Shown: positions 7,419 to 16,515, counted from the first letter of the stretch. The stretch: DNA of 64,000 nt from Oscillospiraceae bacterium (GCA_014799385.1 JAAVIC010000027.1:62001-126000); one strand, 5' to 3'. Notes: a model not told the origin generated them from the letters alone. Program-made: numbers and translations.

Positions 7419-8318
7419 TTAGTTACATTGCGTTTCCAATCCGAAAAGCAATACGTCATAAGCAGTTTTTTTGAAATGAAAACCGTCTACCTCCGCGTAT
7501 TCTTCTTTGAAATAGCCGTTTTCATCACTCAAAGCGGTATTCAAGTCAAAATACCGAATCTCCAGTTCCTCACACATTTCCTTTATATAATCGTTCGCGC
7601 TGTCGATAGTTGCCTTTGTTATGCCGGCGCTCTTTGCCAAGGAGCTGTCTTCTGTAATGGGCGGCACGGAGATTATACATATCTCGCTATTCGGGCAAGC
7701 GGTTTCCAACGCGTTGATAAGGCTCTTGTAGTCGTTAACCAATCCAGTAAGAGACACTCCGGGACCCAACATATTCGAGCCGAGCATAATGTTTATATGC
7801 GTTGGCTGCATTTCTTCCGCATAATCCACTGCTGTTCCGTTATAGTTGCTCAAAGTGTTGTAATGCGCGCCGGATATCGAATTTCCGACCGATGCGGCGA
7901 CATTGCTCTTGTCAAGAATGCCATAAAGGCTCAATCCCGTGAAAATGCTGTCACCAATGAACAAATCATTGGTGAAGTATTCATAGTTGTAATATGTGGG
8001 CACAATAACTTTTGGTTGTTCATCGTGAGGGATAATCTCATCGGACACATATTCATCGGAGCTTGTGTTATCAATGCTTGAATCGTTAAGACTTGTATTA
8101 TCGGAGCTTGAATCATCAGTGCTTACATTATCGGAGTCTGAAGCATCGGTGCTTGTGTCATCGGATTCTATGCTTGATTCGTCCACAGGAAAGCCGGATT
8201 CGGACGTTGACAGTGAAGAATCATTATTCACAGAACCTCCGCTTGTTATATTATCGCCGCAGCCCGCCAACATAACACAGCTCAGCACTGCCGCGACAAT
8301 TAACCTCCTCCTGTTCAT
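7419..8318 (-). CDS. SGNH/GDSL-type hydrolase-like lipoprotein
   Basis: The 299-residue lipoprotein has a lipobox LAGC (C20), then a long low-complexity Ser/Asp/Thr linker (about 25-90) encoded by degenerate repeats around 8040-8210. A SGNH fold follows: FIGDSIFTG (block I Ser), N-I-M-L-G-S-N (block III) and DGFHFKK (block V Asp/His). SGNH proteins are esterases, and secreted forms often remove O-acetyl groups from peptidoglycan or surface glycans; that substrate is an inference. The ATG overlaps the stop of the upstream paralogue by 4 bp (ATGA), showing tight coupling. It is clearly paralogous to the upstream SGNH protein over the whole hydrolase domain. Confidence 0.82.
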   Translation of the reverse strand: MNRRRLIVAAVLSCVMLAGCGDNITSGGSVNNDSSLSTSESGFPVDESSIESDDTSTDASDSDNVSTDDSSSDNTSLNDSSIDNTSSDEYVSDEIIPHDEQPKVIVPTYYNYEYFTNDLFIGDSIFTGLSLYGILDKSNVAASVGNSISGAHYNTLSNYNGTAVDYAEEMQPTHINIMLGSNMLGPGVSLTGLVNDYKSLINALETACPNSEICIISVPPITEDSSLAKSAGITKATIDSANDYIKEMCEELEIRYFDLNTALSDENGYFKEEYAEVDGFHFKKTAYDVLLFGLETQCN

Positions 8319-9328
8319 TGTGATGACTCTCCTCCTGTTTGAGTGTCGACTGATTTATCCCACAGCTGCTCCACCCCTACCAACAGAATGTTATAAGTAG
8401 CCTTCTTAAAGTGCATACCGTCCCCTTCGGCATATTCTGCCTTGAAATATCCCTCGTCATCGGAAAGATGGCTGTTCAAATCAAAATACGGAACATTAAT
8501 TTCGGAGCACATCTTTTTAATTTGTTTGTTCGTATCATCGATCATCTTTTTGGTGATACCGGCAGAATCAGCCGCAGAGCTGTCCTTGGTGATTGGCGGC
8601 ACGGAAATCACGCAGATTTTGCTGTTCGGAGTGACTTCTCTGAGGGCAGCTATCAGCTCCTTATAGTCCTTGATCATCTCCGAAACGGAAGCATCCGGTC
8701 CGATACTGTTGGTGCCTAACATTATGTTGATATGTTTCGGTGTGATATGCCCCGCATAATCCACCGCTGTTCCCGCATAGTCGCTCAGGGTATTGTAGTG
8801 AACTTTGTAAGGTGTGAATCCGATTTCCGCAGCGACATTATGCGTGCTGAGAATATCATAAGTACTCAGCCCGGAAAGTATGCTGTCGCCAACGAAAAGG
8901 TCATCATCGGCATATTTGTATTTATACCCCGCAGGAACGGAAATAGTCTGGGGGATGCTTGATTCACTGCTGTTCGCCGGCTTGGGCGAGGAATCACCGC
9001 CGCTTATCAGATATGCCGAAAGACTGCTGCTGTCATTGTCGCTTGTGCCGTTTTCGGTGTTCTTGGTGCTGTTGAGACTTATAATAAACACCACCGTGAC
9101 GATTATCAGAATCGCTACCGAAAGAACCACATAAATTTGAATGGTTTCTTTCGGAGGCTTGTATTTGCTGCCTTTGGGGTTTGGATTTCGTTTAGGAGCG
9201 CTGTTTCTGACCGGGGTATGTATCTCCTCGGGTTGGATTATTTGTTCCCGCGCTCTTGGTTCTCTCTTCTTGGAGAAATCCAAATCAAAATCATCGGAAT
9301 TGGTATTAGAGTTTTTTCTGTCGCTCAT
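8315..9328 (-). CDS. Membrane-anchored SGNH/GDSL-type hydrolase
   Basis: This 337-residue protein starts at the ATG at 9328 (AAAGGGG upstream). It has a charged cytoplasmic N-terminus of about 60 residues rich in Asp, Lys, Arg and Pro, one TM helix (about 68-90), a Ser-rich linker, and an extracytoplasmic SGNH domain with FVGDSILSG (block I), NIMLGTNSIGP (block III) and DGMHFKK (block V). The paralogue downstream shares this domain but is anchored as a lipoprotein. The likely reaction is ester hydrolysis on a wall or surface polymer; the substrate is unknown. It is the first gene of the operon and has its own promoter at 9385-9413. Confidence 0.82.
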   Translation of the reverse strand: MSDRKNSNTNSDDFDLDFSKKREPRAREQIIQPEEIHTPVRNSAPKRNPNPKGSKYKPPKETIQIYVVLSVAILIIVTVVFIISLNSTKNTENGTSDNDSSSLSAYLISGGDSSPKPANSSESSIPQTISVPAGYKYKYADDDLFVGDSILSGLSTYDILSTHNVAAEIGFTPYKVHYNTLSDYAGTAVDYAGHITPKHINIMLGTNSIGPDASVSEMIKDYKELIAALREVTPNSKICVISVPPITKDSSAADSAGITKKMIDDTNKQIKKMCSEINVPYFDLNSHLSDDEGYFKAEYAEGDGMHFKKATYNILLVGVEQLWDKSVDTQTGGESSQ

Positions 9329-9384
9329 TTTAACTTCCCCTTTCAAAATTTTCCCCAACCTATCAATACATCTTAACAAATACC

Positions 9385-9413
9385 ATTATAGTACATTTTT
9401 TGCCAAAATGCAA
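9385..9413 (-). promoter_or_regulatory. Sigma-A promoter of the SGNH/DUF4358 operon
   Basis: On the minus strand, TTGCAT (9408-9413), a 17-bp spacer and TATAAT (9385-9390), 57 bp before the start codon. The first 20 bases resemble the prfB promoter at 22580-22608. Confidence 0.8.
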
Positions 9414-9469
9414 GAGGTATTACAAAAAATTCATAAATTCTTTATTTTTTTCAATATTGCGTTGCCCTA

Positions 9470-9492
9470 ACTTTTCGCTGTGAGGATAATAC
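9470..9492 (-). other. Degenerate copy of a recurrent promoter-proximal motif, downstream of ftsK
   Basis: Minus-strand GTATTATCCTCACAGCGAAA resembles the initially transcribed motif found at 14761-14784, 29127-29150 and 59895-59920. Here it lies just after the ftsK stop codon rather than after a -10 element. Confidence 0.3.
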
Positions 9493-9497
9493 ACGGC

Positions 9498-12380
9498 TTA
9501 ATTACGGAGTTTTCGCTCGTTCCACTCTTGTCTGGTCATCAACACTTGACGCGGCTTTGAACCCTCCGAGGGACCCACCACGCCCATTCGCTCCATGGTG
9601 TCGACAATTCGCGCGGCTCTGCCGTAGCCGAGCTTTAAATGCCGCTGAAGCGCGGATGTACTCGCCTGCCCCGCGTTAATTACGAACTCGATTGCCTCAT
9701 CGAGCTTTTCGTCCTTATCATCGCCGTCAATATCCGAATCCGAGCCGCCCTTGCTGTTGTTTGAGCTTACGATCTCCGCCTGACGCTCGATCTCTGCCAT
9801 AATACCCTCATCATACTCTGCCTTAAAGGTCTGCTTGATGAACTGTACCACGCGCTCTACCTCATCATCGGATACAAAGCACCCTTGCAGACGTATCGGT
9901 TTCTGAATGCCTACGGGCATATACAGCATATCGCCGTTACCGAGGAGCTTCTCCGCGCCGCCCGCGTCCAGAATTACGCGGCTGTCGGAGTTGGAGCTTA
10001 CGAGCAGCGCGATTCGGCTTGGAATATTACCCTTGATAAGTCCCGTAACCACGGATACGATCGGCTTTTGGGTCGCAATTACAAGGTACATTCCGGCGGC
10101 TCTTGCTTTCTGCGCAAGACGGACAATGCTGTCCTCAACGTCCTTGGGAGAAGCCATCATCAAATCCGCCAGCTCGTCAATGAAAATGACAATACGCGGC
10201 ATAACCTCAAGCCCCTCAACGTCCTTGGCGAGGTCGTTGAAACCGTCGATATTACGCACGTTATTCTCGGAAAACAGCGTATAGCGGTTCTCCATCTCGG
10301 TAACAGCCCACGCCAGCGCACCCGCCGCCTTTTTCGGATCGGTGACTACGGGAATAAGCAGATGCGGAATGCCGTTGTACATCATAAATTCCACTTGTTT
10401 GGGGTCGACCATTATCAGGCGAACGTCCTCGGGAGTGGACTTCATCAGAATGCTCATTATGATGGAGTTTACGCATACGGATTTTCCCGAGCCTGTCGTT
10501 CCCGCGATAAGCAAGTGCGGCATTTTCGTTATGTTACAGGTGATGGAATTACCGCTGATGTCCTTTCCAAGCACGGTTTCCAGTTTTTTGTCAAATGACT
10601 TTTTGAACTGCTCGGTATCCACCAACTCGCGGAAGAAAACAGTATCCTTAACTTTATTGGGAATTTCGATTCCGACCGCCGCTTTATCCGGCACGGGGGC
10701 GATTCGTACACCGCCAACCGCCAGATTCAACGCCACATCGTCCGCGAGATTTGCGATTTTGCTGAGCTTTACGCCCGGTGCGGGCTGTAGCTCATAGCGC
10801 GTTACGGAAGGTCCTCGGCTTGCGCCGAGATAGGTAGTCTGAACTCCGAAGCTCTTCAGGGTTTCTACGAGCTTGTCCGCGTTTTTGCGAATCTCGGAAT
10901 CGATATCCGATTGCTGAACGGGTTTTTTCACGGGGTTCAGCAGGTTCATCGGCGGGAGCGTGTATACGTCCGACAATGTGTACTGCGAACTTTCGGTGCG
11001 ATTCATCGGAGTTTCGCCGAGCGGCATTATCTCCTTTTGCAACGCTGGATTTCCCGGAGGTTCGATAAGGAGCTTGCTGTTTTCTGTTTGAGGACGGTTC
11101 TCGAAGATTATATCGTCCAAATCAAATGGAAGCTCAGCCTCTTCCGCGTCAGGAATATCAAAATCCTCGTCCGCAGATTTCGCAAGAGCGTCCGAGGTAG
11201 TAATATCTTTCCTCGGAGCGTCAATGATTTTGGAAACGCGCGCGGGAGATTTTTCGGCATTGAGCTTGTCCAGCGCGTCAATAATCGGCACTAAATCCGC
11301 ATCGTTGTCGACCAGACGCGATTCGGGACTTTCGGTAGGACGCATTATCGGGTGACGTTTTTCCATATATTGCCTGAGTGCTTGCTGATAATCACGGCTG
11401 TCTTGTTTCTGCTCGGCGATTATTTTATCCTCATTCTCGCCCATCAGCCTGATATCACGCTTAATATCGGGAGATTTCGGCTGCATGGGTTCGGGCATTG
11501 TCTTTTGAGGAGCAGAATTTCCAGAAGCCTTTGAGGATTCATCAGCGCCGACCGAGTTCACCACTTCCTGCATTTCGGCGAGCTTGCGCCGCTTCTGCTC
11601 CTCAACGGCTTGCTTGCGCTCAAATTCTCGCTGTTCGCGAATGATCTGCTGTTGTTTTCTCTTTTCCGCTTGAATCCGCCGATACTCCTCGTTGGCGATA
11701 GCGGATTCCTCACGGCGGCGTTCGCGGCTCTCGGAAGCGCGCTCCCCCGCGGACTTCACCGCTCCGCCAATAATCGTGAAAATCTCCGTAAGCGGCATAT
11801 TTATCATCAGCAGTACGCATACCAACGCAACGATTATTATGATTATCGCCGCGCCGAACTTTCCAAGGAACAACAATGGAACTCCCAGAATCAATGCGAA
11901 AAATCCGCCGCCGGAAAATTCTGCGCCGCCCTTGTAGAGGTTCACGACAACCTCTCCGAAATTCTCGCCGTTTACCTTTCCGACTGCGAAGATCTCCACC
12001 GCCGCACAAAAAATCAGCGTAAACAGCACAGTCTTAAACACCGTAAACGCGATTGTACCGTTGGTTTGGTTCGCAGAGATCACAACTGCCGCGTAAATCA
12101 TCAGCGGTCCGACCGTATATGCCGCGAACCCGAACAACCCGTGCATAACGCTCCAGAGCGCGTGCCAGCCCATACTGCCCGGGATGATTGCCAACAGCGT
12201 CAGCAGAACACCTGCCGCCAACATAATTATTGAGGCAATCCGCCGCTTTTGCATACTGCGCCGCTGAGCCTCCTCGCGCCGCCGCTGAGCCTCTTGCTCC
12301 GCAGCCTTTTTGGAGCGCGATTTCGCTGTGGACGTTGATTTCGACCTGCCCACATTCCCGTTTGTTTTTCTTCCTGCCAT
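9498..12380 (-). CDS. ftsK: DNA translocase FtsK/SpoIIIE
   Basis: A 960-residue protein that pumps chromosomal DNA through the division or sporulation septum. A basic Ala/Arg/Lys-rich N-terminus precedes four or more TM helices (about residues 50-200). A long charged coiled-coil/linker follows (about 210-440), then the FtsK motor with Walker A GTTGSGKSV (about 627) and a Walker B region ending IDELADLM. The C-terminal winged-helix gamma domain (about 880-950) reads ST-S-ALQRHL-LGYGRAARIVD. GGAATAGGA precedes the ATG. It lies 24 bp after uppP. The long linker suits either FtsK or SpoIIIE; in a sporulating Clostridium one protein often serves both roles. Confidence 0.93.
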   Translation of the reverse strand: MAGRKTNGNVGRSKSTSTAKSRSKKAAEQEAQRRREEAQRRSMQKRRIASIIMLAAGVLLTLLAIIPGSMGWHALWSVMHGLFGFAAYTVGPLMIYAAVVISANQTNGTIAFTVFKTVLFTLIFCAAVEIFAVGKVNGENFGEVVVNLYKGGAEFSGGGFFALILGVPLLFLGKFGAAIIIIIVALVCVLLMINMPLTEIFTIIGGAVKSAGERASESRERRREESAIANEEYRRIQAEKRKQQQIIREQREFERKQAVEEQKRRKLAEMQEVVNSVGADESSKASGNSAPQKTMPEPMQPKSPDIKRDIRLMGENEDKIIAEQKQDSRDYQQALRQYMEKRHPIMRPTESPESRLVDNDADLVPIIDALDKLNAEKSPARVSKIIDAPRKDITTSDALAKSADEDFDIPDAEEAELPFDLDDIIFENRPQTENSKLLIEPPGNPALQKEIMPLGETPMNRTESSQYTLSDVYTLPPMNLLNPVKKPVQQSDIDSEIRKNADKLVETLKSFGVQTTYLGASRGPSVTRYELQPAPGVKLSKIANLADDVALNLAVGGVRIAPVPDKAAVGIEIPNKVKDTVFFRELVDTEQFKKSFDKKLETVLGKDISGNSITCNITKMPHLLIAGTTGSGKSVCVNSIIMSILMKSTPEDVRLIMVDPKQVEFMMYNGIPHLLIPVVTDPKKAAGALAWAVTEMENRYTLFSENNVRNIDGFNDLAKDVEGLEVMPRIVIFIDELADLMMASPKDVEDSIVRLAQKARAAGMYLVIATQKPIVSVVTGLIKGNIPSRIALLVSSNSDSRVILDAGGAEKLLGNGDMLYMPVGIQKPIRLQGCFVSDDEVERVVQFIKQTFKAEYDEGIMAEIERQAEIVSSNNSKGGSDSDIDGDDKDEKLDEAIEFVINAGQASTSALQRHLKLGYGRAARIVDTMERMGVVGPSEGSKPRQVLMTRQEWNERKLRN

Positions 12381-12404
12381 ATTTTTCCTATTCCTTATGT
12401 ACTT

Positions 12405-13277
12405 TTATCTTCCGAACATTGCCGCCAGCGTATTCCCCGAAATGTGCTCCCAAATACCGCACGCGACACAAAGAACACCAAGAATCGCGGTATAGATTCC
12501 GAAAATCTTAAAGCGATCCTTTTGCAGCAGCCAATTTACGAGCTTGATTGCTAGGAATCCAACTGCTGCGGCAACTACAAATCCAATTCCCAGTATCAAC
12601 CAATTAACATCCATATCGGATTTAAGCGCGTCACCGACCTCAAGAACGCTTCCGCCAAGAATCGCGGGGATTCCGAGAATAAACGCGAATGTTACGGCAG
12701 TGTTTTTCTCCAGTCCGCAGAACAGCCCCGCGGCGGTTGTCGACCCCGAGCGCGAAACTCCGGGGAACAGCGCCACACATTGGAACAATCCGACTGTCAC
12801 CGCGTCTTTTACGGTCATTTGTTCACCCGTTTTTGTGTTATTCGCGCATTTATCCGACAGAAACAGCAGAACTGCTGTGAAAAGGAACGCCACGCCCTCA
12901 AAAACAATGTCGCCGTCACCTTGGCGCGCAGTGAAGAAATCCTTGAACAGATACACGGGAACGAGAATCAACGTGGCAATTATTACCATAAACATCATTC
13001 GGCGATTGGAGTTCATATTTTTCCACGAGAAATTCCCCTTAAAAATATCGCCGATCGTCTTGAAAAACTCTGTTATCATGCCCCAGATAGTCTTTCGGAA
13101 CACCGCAAAGACCGCGACAAGCGTTCCCATATGTAATACGATCGACAGAATCAGCGCCGTTTCGCCCGAATATCCCGTAATATGCTGTATTACCGACAGA
13201 TGCCCCGAGCTTGAAACGGGCAGAAACTCCGTCAACCCTTGAACTATTGCCTGAATGATCACATTAATAATGTCCAT
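12405..13277 (-). CDS. uppP: Undecaprenyl-diphosphate phosphatase (BacA/UppP family)
   Basis: The 290-residue polytopic membrane protein recycles undecaprenyl pyrophosphate to the carrier lipid used in peptidoglycan synthesis, and can confer bacitracin resistance. The N-terminal motif QGLTEFLPVSSSGHL and the second motif PGVSRSGSTTAA, both part of the active site, are intact. The length is normal. AAGGGG precedes the ATG at 13277. It is followed closely by ftsK on the same strand, so the two may be cotranscribed. Upstream is a cloverleaf repeat and no other gene for about 320 bp. Confidence 0.94.
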   Translation of the reverse strand: MDIINVIIQAIVQGLTEFLPVSSSGHLSVIQHITGYSGETALILSIVLHMGTLVAVFAVFRKTIWGMITEFFKTIGDIFKGNFSWKNMNSNRRMMFMVIIATLILVPVYLFKDFFTARQGDGDIVFEGVAFLFTAVLLFLSDKCANNTKTGEQMTVKDAVTVGLFQCVALFPGVSRSGSTTAAGLFCGLEKNTAVTFAFILGIPAILGGSVLEVGDALKSDMDVNWLILGIGFVVAAAVGFLAIKLVNWLLQKDRFKIFGIYTAILGVLCVACGIWEHISGNTLAAMFGR

Positions 13278-13297
13278 ATATACCCCTTATCTAGATA

Positions 13298-13396
13298 GCA
13301 AATTCTGCACCGCGCGAACGAGCATCGCTCGTCCGCGCTAGCCTCGCCGTGAAAGCTCCGCTATGCTGCGCTTCCACGGCGGCTTGCAAAATTTGC
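13298..13396. repeat. Cloverleaf intergenic repeat, copy 1
   Basis: The outer arms GCAAATTCTGCACCGC (13298) and GCGGCTTGCAAAATTTGC (to 13396) pair with one or two mismatches. They enclose two internal hairpins: GCGCGAACGAGC..GCTCGTCCGCGC and CCGTGAAAGC..GCTTCCACGG. Between the arms is the conserved junction TAGCCTCG. The same architecture occurs at 16516, 40821, 42908 and 54436. Confidence 0.75.
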
Positions 13397-13580
13397 ACGA
13401 GTCGCCAATAAGCCGTTTGAAATTAAACACGCTAGGTCTTCTCTCGGCAGCGTTGCGCGTGATTTTTTATTCTCACAATCACGTTGTGCGTTTCGGATTT
13501 GCACGAATCTCCAATATATTGCTTTGAATCAAACGCTCTAAACTTTCTCTCGGAAACGTTGTGTTATGTATGCCGAACGG
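13390..13580. repeat. Degenerate direct repeat in the tepA-uppP intergenic region
   Basis: A unit beginning TTTGCACGAGTCGCCAATAA (about 13392) recurs about 107 bp later as TTTGCACGAATCTCCAATAT (about 13498). Each continues with TTTGAA.T.AAAC and CTCTCGG.A.CGTTG. The two copies are diverged and contain no convincing gene. With the copy 1 repeat they fill the region 13278-13599. Confidence 0.5.
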
Positions 13581-13599
13581 TTTCCCATTCGGCTTTGAC

Positions 13600-13737
13600 T
13601 CAGAAACTGCCGAAATACAGAGTTCTCATCATATCAAATGCGAATGCGCTGTGCATATTGTCCTCAATTTCACAATTGATATTCCGGTTTCTGTCCTCTT
13701 CAAACTCGTTTTCGCGGTCTGCGATAGTCTGAATCAT
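13600..13737 (-). CDS. Conserved-looking small protein, 45 residues, translationally coupled to tepA
   Basis: The ATG at 13735-13737 overlaps the tepA stop in an ATGA arrangement, and GGAGTGG lies about 8 bases upstream inside the end of tepA. It encodes 45 residues: an acidic/polar helix-prone N-terminal half (EFEEDRNRN), one Cys, then a Met/Phe-rich end finishing YFGSF. There is no signal peptide or TM segment. A GCCGAA/TTCGGC hairpin follows the stop. I do not recognise the family; the coupling and Shine-Dalgarno are the main support. Confidence 0.55.
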   Translation of the reverse strand: MIQTIADRENEFEEDRNRNINCEIEDNMHSAFAFDMMRTLYFGSF

Positions 13738-14591
13738 CTTTCACCACTCCAATCATTATATCTCATTTCCCCTCTCGGAGAAATTGATTTCACCGCCGTA
13801 GCGCGATCCATCCGCGAAGTCGAGGGAGTTATCCTCGTGGGATTGCTTCGTTTTTTCGTCACAGACTTGCCGCCCTTGTTGGATTTCCCCGTTTTCACGG
13901 ATTTTTCGGACTTGCGCTCTTCCTTTTCAATCAGTTTATACAGGCAGTCCACCGCATCGGAAAGCCCGCCGAGGGAATCTATCAAACCCTCCTTGACTGC
14001 GTTCTTTCCGTCCAGTACCGTCCCCACATCAAGCACCAGCTCGTCACGTTCCATCATCAGCTCTTTGAAGCGTTCAGCTTTCATTTTGCTGTTGTTCGTC
14101 ACGAACCGCGTAATGCGCTCTTGCATCTTCTCGAAATAATCCATCGTCTGCGGAACGCCCAACATCATGCCGTTCATTCGCACAGGGTGGATCGTCATGG
14201 TCGCGGACGGAACAATAAAGCTCCTTTTCGCGGATACCGCCAACGGAACGCCGATTGAATGTCCGCCGCCCACTACTATTGAAACGGTAGGCTTTGACAT
14301 TCCCGAAACCAACTCGGCAATTGCCAGACCCGCCTCGACATCGCCGCCTACGGTGTTCAGCACAATAAGCAGACCTTCAATGGAGCTGTCCTCTTCGATT
14401 GCCACCAACGCGGGAATGATATGCTCGTATTTGGTGGTTTTATTCTGCGGCGGCAGTGTATAATGACCCTCGATCTGCCCGATTATGGTCAAACAGTAGA
14501 TATTGTGCAGGGCATTTCCCGGCGCAACGATTCCTGTATCGATTATCTGTTGATTCTGCTCCTCGGTAAACGGAGCGTTCTCTTCGCTCAT
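13734..14591 (-). CDS. tepA: TepA-type ClpP-fold serine protease
   Basis: A 285-residue ClpP/crotonase-fold protein starting at the ATG at 14591 (GAGGGG upstream). The catalytic Ser is in GGGHSIG (S112) and the His in MTIHPVR (H135), with [16 protein letters not shown] before them, as in the SDH_sah/TepA (YmfB-like) branch rather than canonical ClpP. The C-terminal 60 residues are a basic Lys/Ser/Thr-rich extension not needed for the fold. TepA-like proteases act in the cytoplasm or forespore of Firmicutes, and in Bacillus a relative degrades small acid-soluble spore proteins. It is divergent from the sipL-spoIVA sporulation pair, consistent with such a role. Confidence 0.85.
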   Translation of the reverse strand: MSEENAPFTEEQNQQIIDTGIVAPGNALHNIYCLTIIGQIEGHYTLPPQNKTTKYEHIIPALVAIEEDSSIEGLLIVLNTVGGDVEAGLAIAELVSGMSKPTVSIVVGGGHSIGVPLAVSAKRSFIVPSATMTIHPVRMNGMMLGVPQTMDYFEKMQERITRFVTNNSKMKAERFKELMMERDELVLDVGTVLDGKNAVKEGLIDSLGGLSDAVDCLYKLIEKEERKSEKSVKTGKSNKGGKSVTKKRSNPTRITPSTSRMDRATAVKSISPRGEMRYNDWSGER

Positions 14592-14760
14592 TTCCAATCC
14601 CCTCTTTAAGCAAATGTTTGTACATATTATTCCTCAAGAGGGCGCATATATTCTGCTTGGACATAAAATTTTACAATCCGATACCGCAAAAATTTTCCAC
14701 AAAAATATTTTTATTATAACATCTTTTCGATTCCCAATATTACATTGACTTTGGTCAAAC

Positions 14761-14784
14761 GCAGTTTTCCGTAAGGATATAACG
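14761..14784 (-). promoter_or_regulatory. Recurrent initially transcribed motif, tepA promoter
   Basis: Minus-strand CGTTATATCCTTACGGAAAA lies 10-12 bp after the tepA -10. Near-identical sequence occurs at the same position after the promoters at 29160 and (more diverged) 59930. Confidence 0.5.
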
Positions 14785-14794
14785 TTCATCTACC

Positions 14795-14823
14795 ATTATA
14801 ACACACTTCCCGAATTATTTCAA
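14795..14823 (-). promoter_or_regulatory. Sigma-A promoter of tepA
   Basis: On the minus strand, TTGAAA (14818-14823), a 17-bp spacer and TATAAT (14795-14800). It leaves a leader of roughly 195 nt before tepA. Confidence 0.75.
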
Positions 14824-14855
14824 TATCTTTTCAAAAAAAACTCCCTCAACAACTT

Positions 14856-14885
14856 GTCATACTTGCCCATATACAAGCATACAAT
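14856..14885 (+). promoter_or_regulatory. Candidate sigma-E (mother-cell) promoter of sipL
   Basis: GTCATACT (14856-14863), 14 bp, then CATACAAT (14878-14885). The -10 matches the sigma-E consensus CATACA.T, and the -35 has the ATA core at the correct spacing. It lies 44 bp before the sipL start. Sigma-E control is what is known for spore-coat morphogenesis genes. Confidence 0.6.
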
Positions 14886-14928
14886 ACCACTGAAAACAAT
14901 TACACCAAAATTCCGAAGGAGGATTTTT

Positions 14929-16488
14929 ATGGAAGATATTACCAGAGCTGCCGTTTACATTGATGAAAGCATCTATGACGGTCAAGCGGAACAAGGCGTT
15001 GAACTGGACTATGTACTGCCCGACTATTGCCCCGACATTTTCAAGATTCTGTCCTGCACGTTAAGCCCAAAAGTTGTTTCATACAACGTTTCGGGCGACT
15101 GCAAGCTGAATATTGACGGTGTGGTGTACATAAAGGTGCTGTATATGGCAGAAAATTCCAACGATGTCTACTGCGTAGACCAACGCTACACCTACTCCAA
15201 AACGGTCGATATGGCAAGAAAGAATATGCCCTGGGGGCAGCTTCTGCCGGACGTAACTCCCGCGGTTTCGCTGTCGATGAAATCCGACTACTGCAACTGC
15301 CGCGCTATCAGTCCTCGGCGAATCGACGTCCGCGGAGCTGTTTCCTGTCGCGTGAAAGCAACTGCCGGTGTGGAATACGCTCTGCCGGAGATTCCCGAGG
15401 AGCTTCAGGTGAAAACCGTGGAAGTCAGCTGCTGCGGAAAGACTCTATCCGCCGAAAAACAGGTGATAATCCGCGAGGAGATCGAAACTGGCGCTGAGGG
15501 CATCGCGTTTATTATGCAGTGCTCGGCAGTTCCAAAGGTTATGGATCTGCGCGTTATCGCGGATAAGGCAGTGCTTAAAGGTACGGTCTCGATTTCCGCA
15601 TTGTACGGAATCTTCAATCCCGAAAGCGGCGGAGCTTCTCAGACCGAAAAAATGACAGCGGATATTCCGATAAGCGCGATTCTGGACATTGATGGAATTA
15701 CCGACAGTCATCAGTGCTTCCCGGAAATCTCGATTATGAACTTTGAGCTGGTTCCCAAGTCCGACAGTGGTATTTTGTCCTGTGAGATTCTGGCGGAATG
15801 CAAAATCCGCGCGCAGACAGAAAATAAAATCTGCATTGCGACCGATACCTATTCCACCGATTACGAAACGGATTTCACCTCAAACACCATGAAAATCTCC
15901 TCCGACCCGCGCGTAATAAACGAGAATCTTTCAATCAGAACAAATCTCAACTGTGATAAGGGCGAGATTCACTCGGTTTGGGACGTTTCCGGAGAGCTTA
16001 AAAATGCCGCTTGCCGCCCTACCGATGATGGAAAACTTCTGCTTACCGGTCAGCTTTTTATTACGGCATATGGCACGAATACGGACGGAGTTCCGTTCTG
16101 CTCGGAAAAGCAGGAGAACATTGAGGAACGAATTTCCGCAGCGAATGTAACTCCCGACACTATTGTGGATTTCAATGCGGCTGTAACAGATACGGGATTC
16201 TCCATCAAGCCCGATGGTACGCTGGACGTTACCTCGACAATCGCGTTTGAGGCTTCTCTGCACAATGTGAACCCCGTCAGCGCGATAAATGAGGTTACGG
16301 TATACGAAGACCGTCCCTTGGATAAATCCGATGAGTTTGCTCTGCGGATATGCTACACGGACGATTCCTCCGACTGCTGGAGCATCGCAAAACGCTGCGG
16401 AACAACAGTCAAGGCGCTTATGGAGGAAAACGATATCGAAAACTGCGATGAGCCGCTTTCGGGTATGATTATTATCCCCACTGTATGA
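14929..16488 (+). CDS. sipL: SipL-like spore coat morphogenesis protein (SPOCS/DUF3794 repeats + C-terminal LysM)
   Basis: This 519-residue protein starts at the ATG at 14929 after AAGGAGG. The N-terminal 450 residues contain SPOCS/DUF3794-type beta-rich repeats, recognisable by the opening 'VELDYVLPDYCPDIFKILSC' and recurring acidic Cys-containing strands. The last 45 residues form a LysM domain (DCWSIAKRCGTT...LMEENDI...GMIIIPT). In Clostridioides difficile, SipL has this architecture and its LysM domain binds SpoIVA to anchor the coat. The spoIVA gene lies directly downstream, which strongly supports this role. The protein would act in the mother cell at the forespore surface. A candidate sigma-E promoter precedes it. 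A cloverleaf repeat lies between the two genes. Confidence 0.85.
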   Translation: MEDITRAAVYIDESIYDGQAEQGVELDYVLPDYCPDIFKILSCTLSPKVVSYNVSGDCKLNIDGVVYIKVLYMAENSNDVYCVDQRYTYSKTVDMARKNMPWGQLLPDVTPAVSLSMKSDYCNCRAISPRRIDVRGAVSCRVKATAGVEYALPEIPEELQVKTVEVSCCGKTLSAEKQVIIREEIETGAEGIAFIMQCSAVPKVMDLRVIADKAVLKGTVSISALYGIFNPESGGASQTEKMTADIPISAILDIDGITDSHQCFPEISIMNFELVPKSDSGILSCEILAECKIRAQTENKICIATDTYSTDYETDFTSNTMKISSDPRVINENLSIRTNLNCDKGEIHSVWDVSGELKNAACRPTDDGKLLLTGQLFITAYGTNTDGVPFCSEKQENIEERISAANVTPDTIVDFNAAVTDTGFSIKPDGTLDVTSTIAFEASLHNVNPVSAINEVTVYEDRPLDKSDEFALRICYTDDSSDCWSIAKRCGTTVKALMEENDIENCDEPLSGMIIIPTV

Positions 16489-16515
16489 TTCACAGCAAGT
16501 TATAGGGGGCGAAAC

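Noticed and set aside
7980-8210. Repeat-rich DNA considered as a separate element
   Set aside because: It simply encodes the Ser/Asp-rich linker of the SGNH lipoprotein.
13484-14139. Plus-strand frames opposite tepA and its downstream small gene
   Set aside because: They lack ribosome sites and overlap the TepA active-site coding region.
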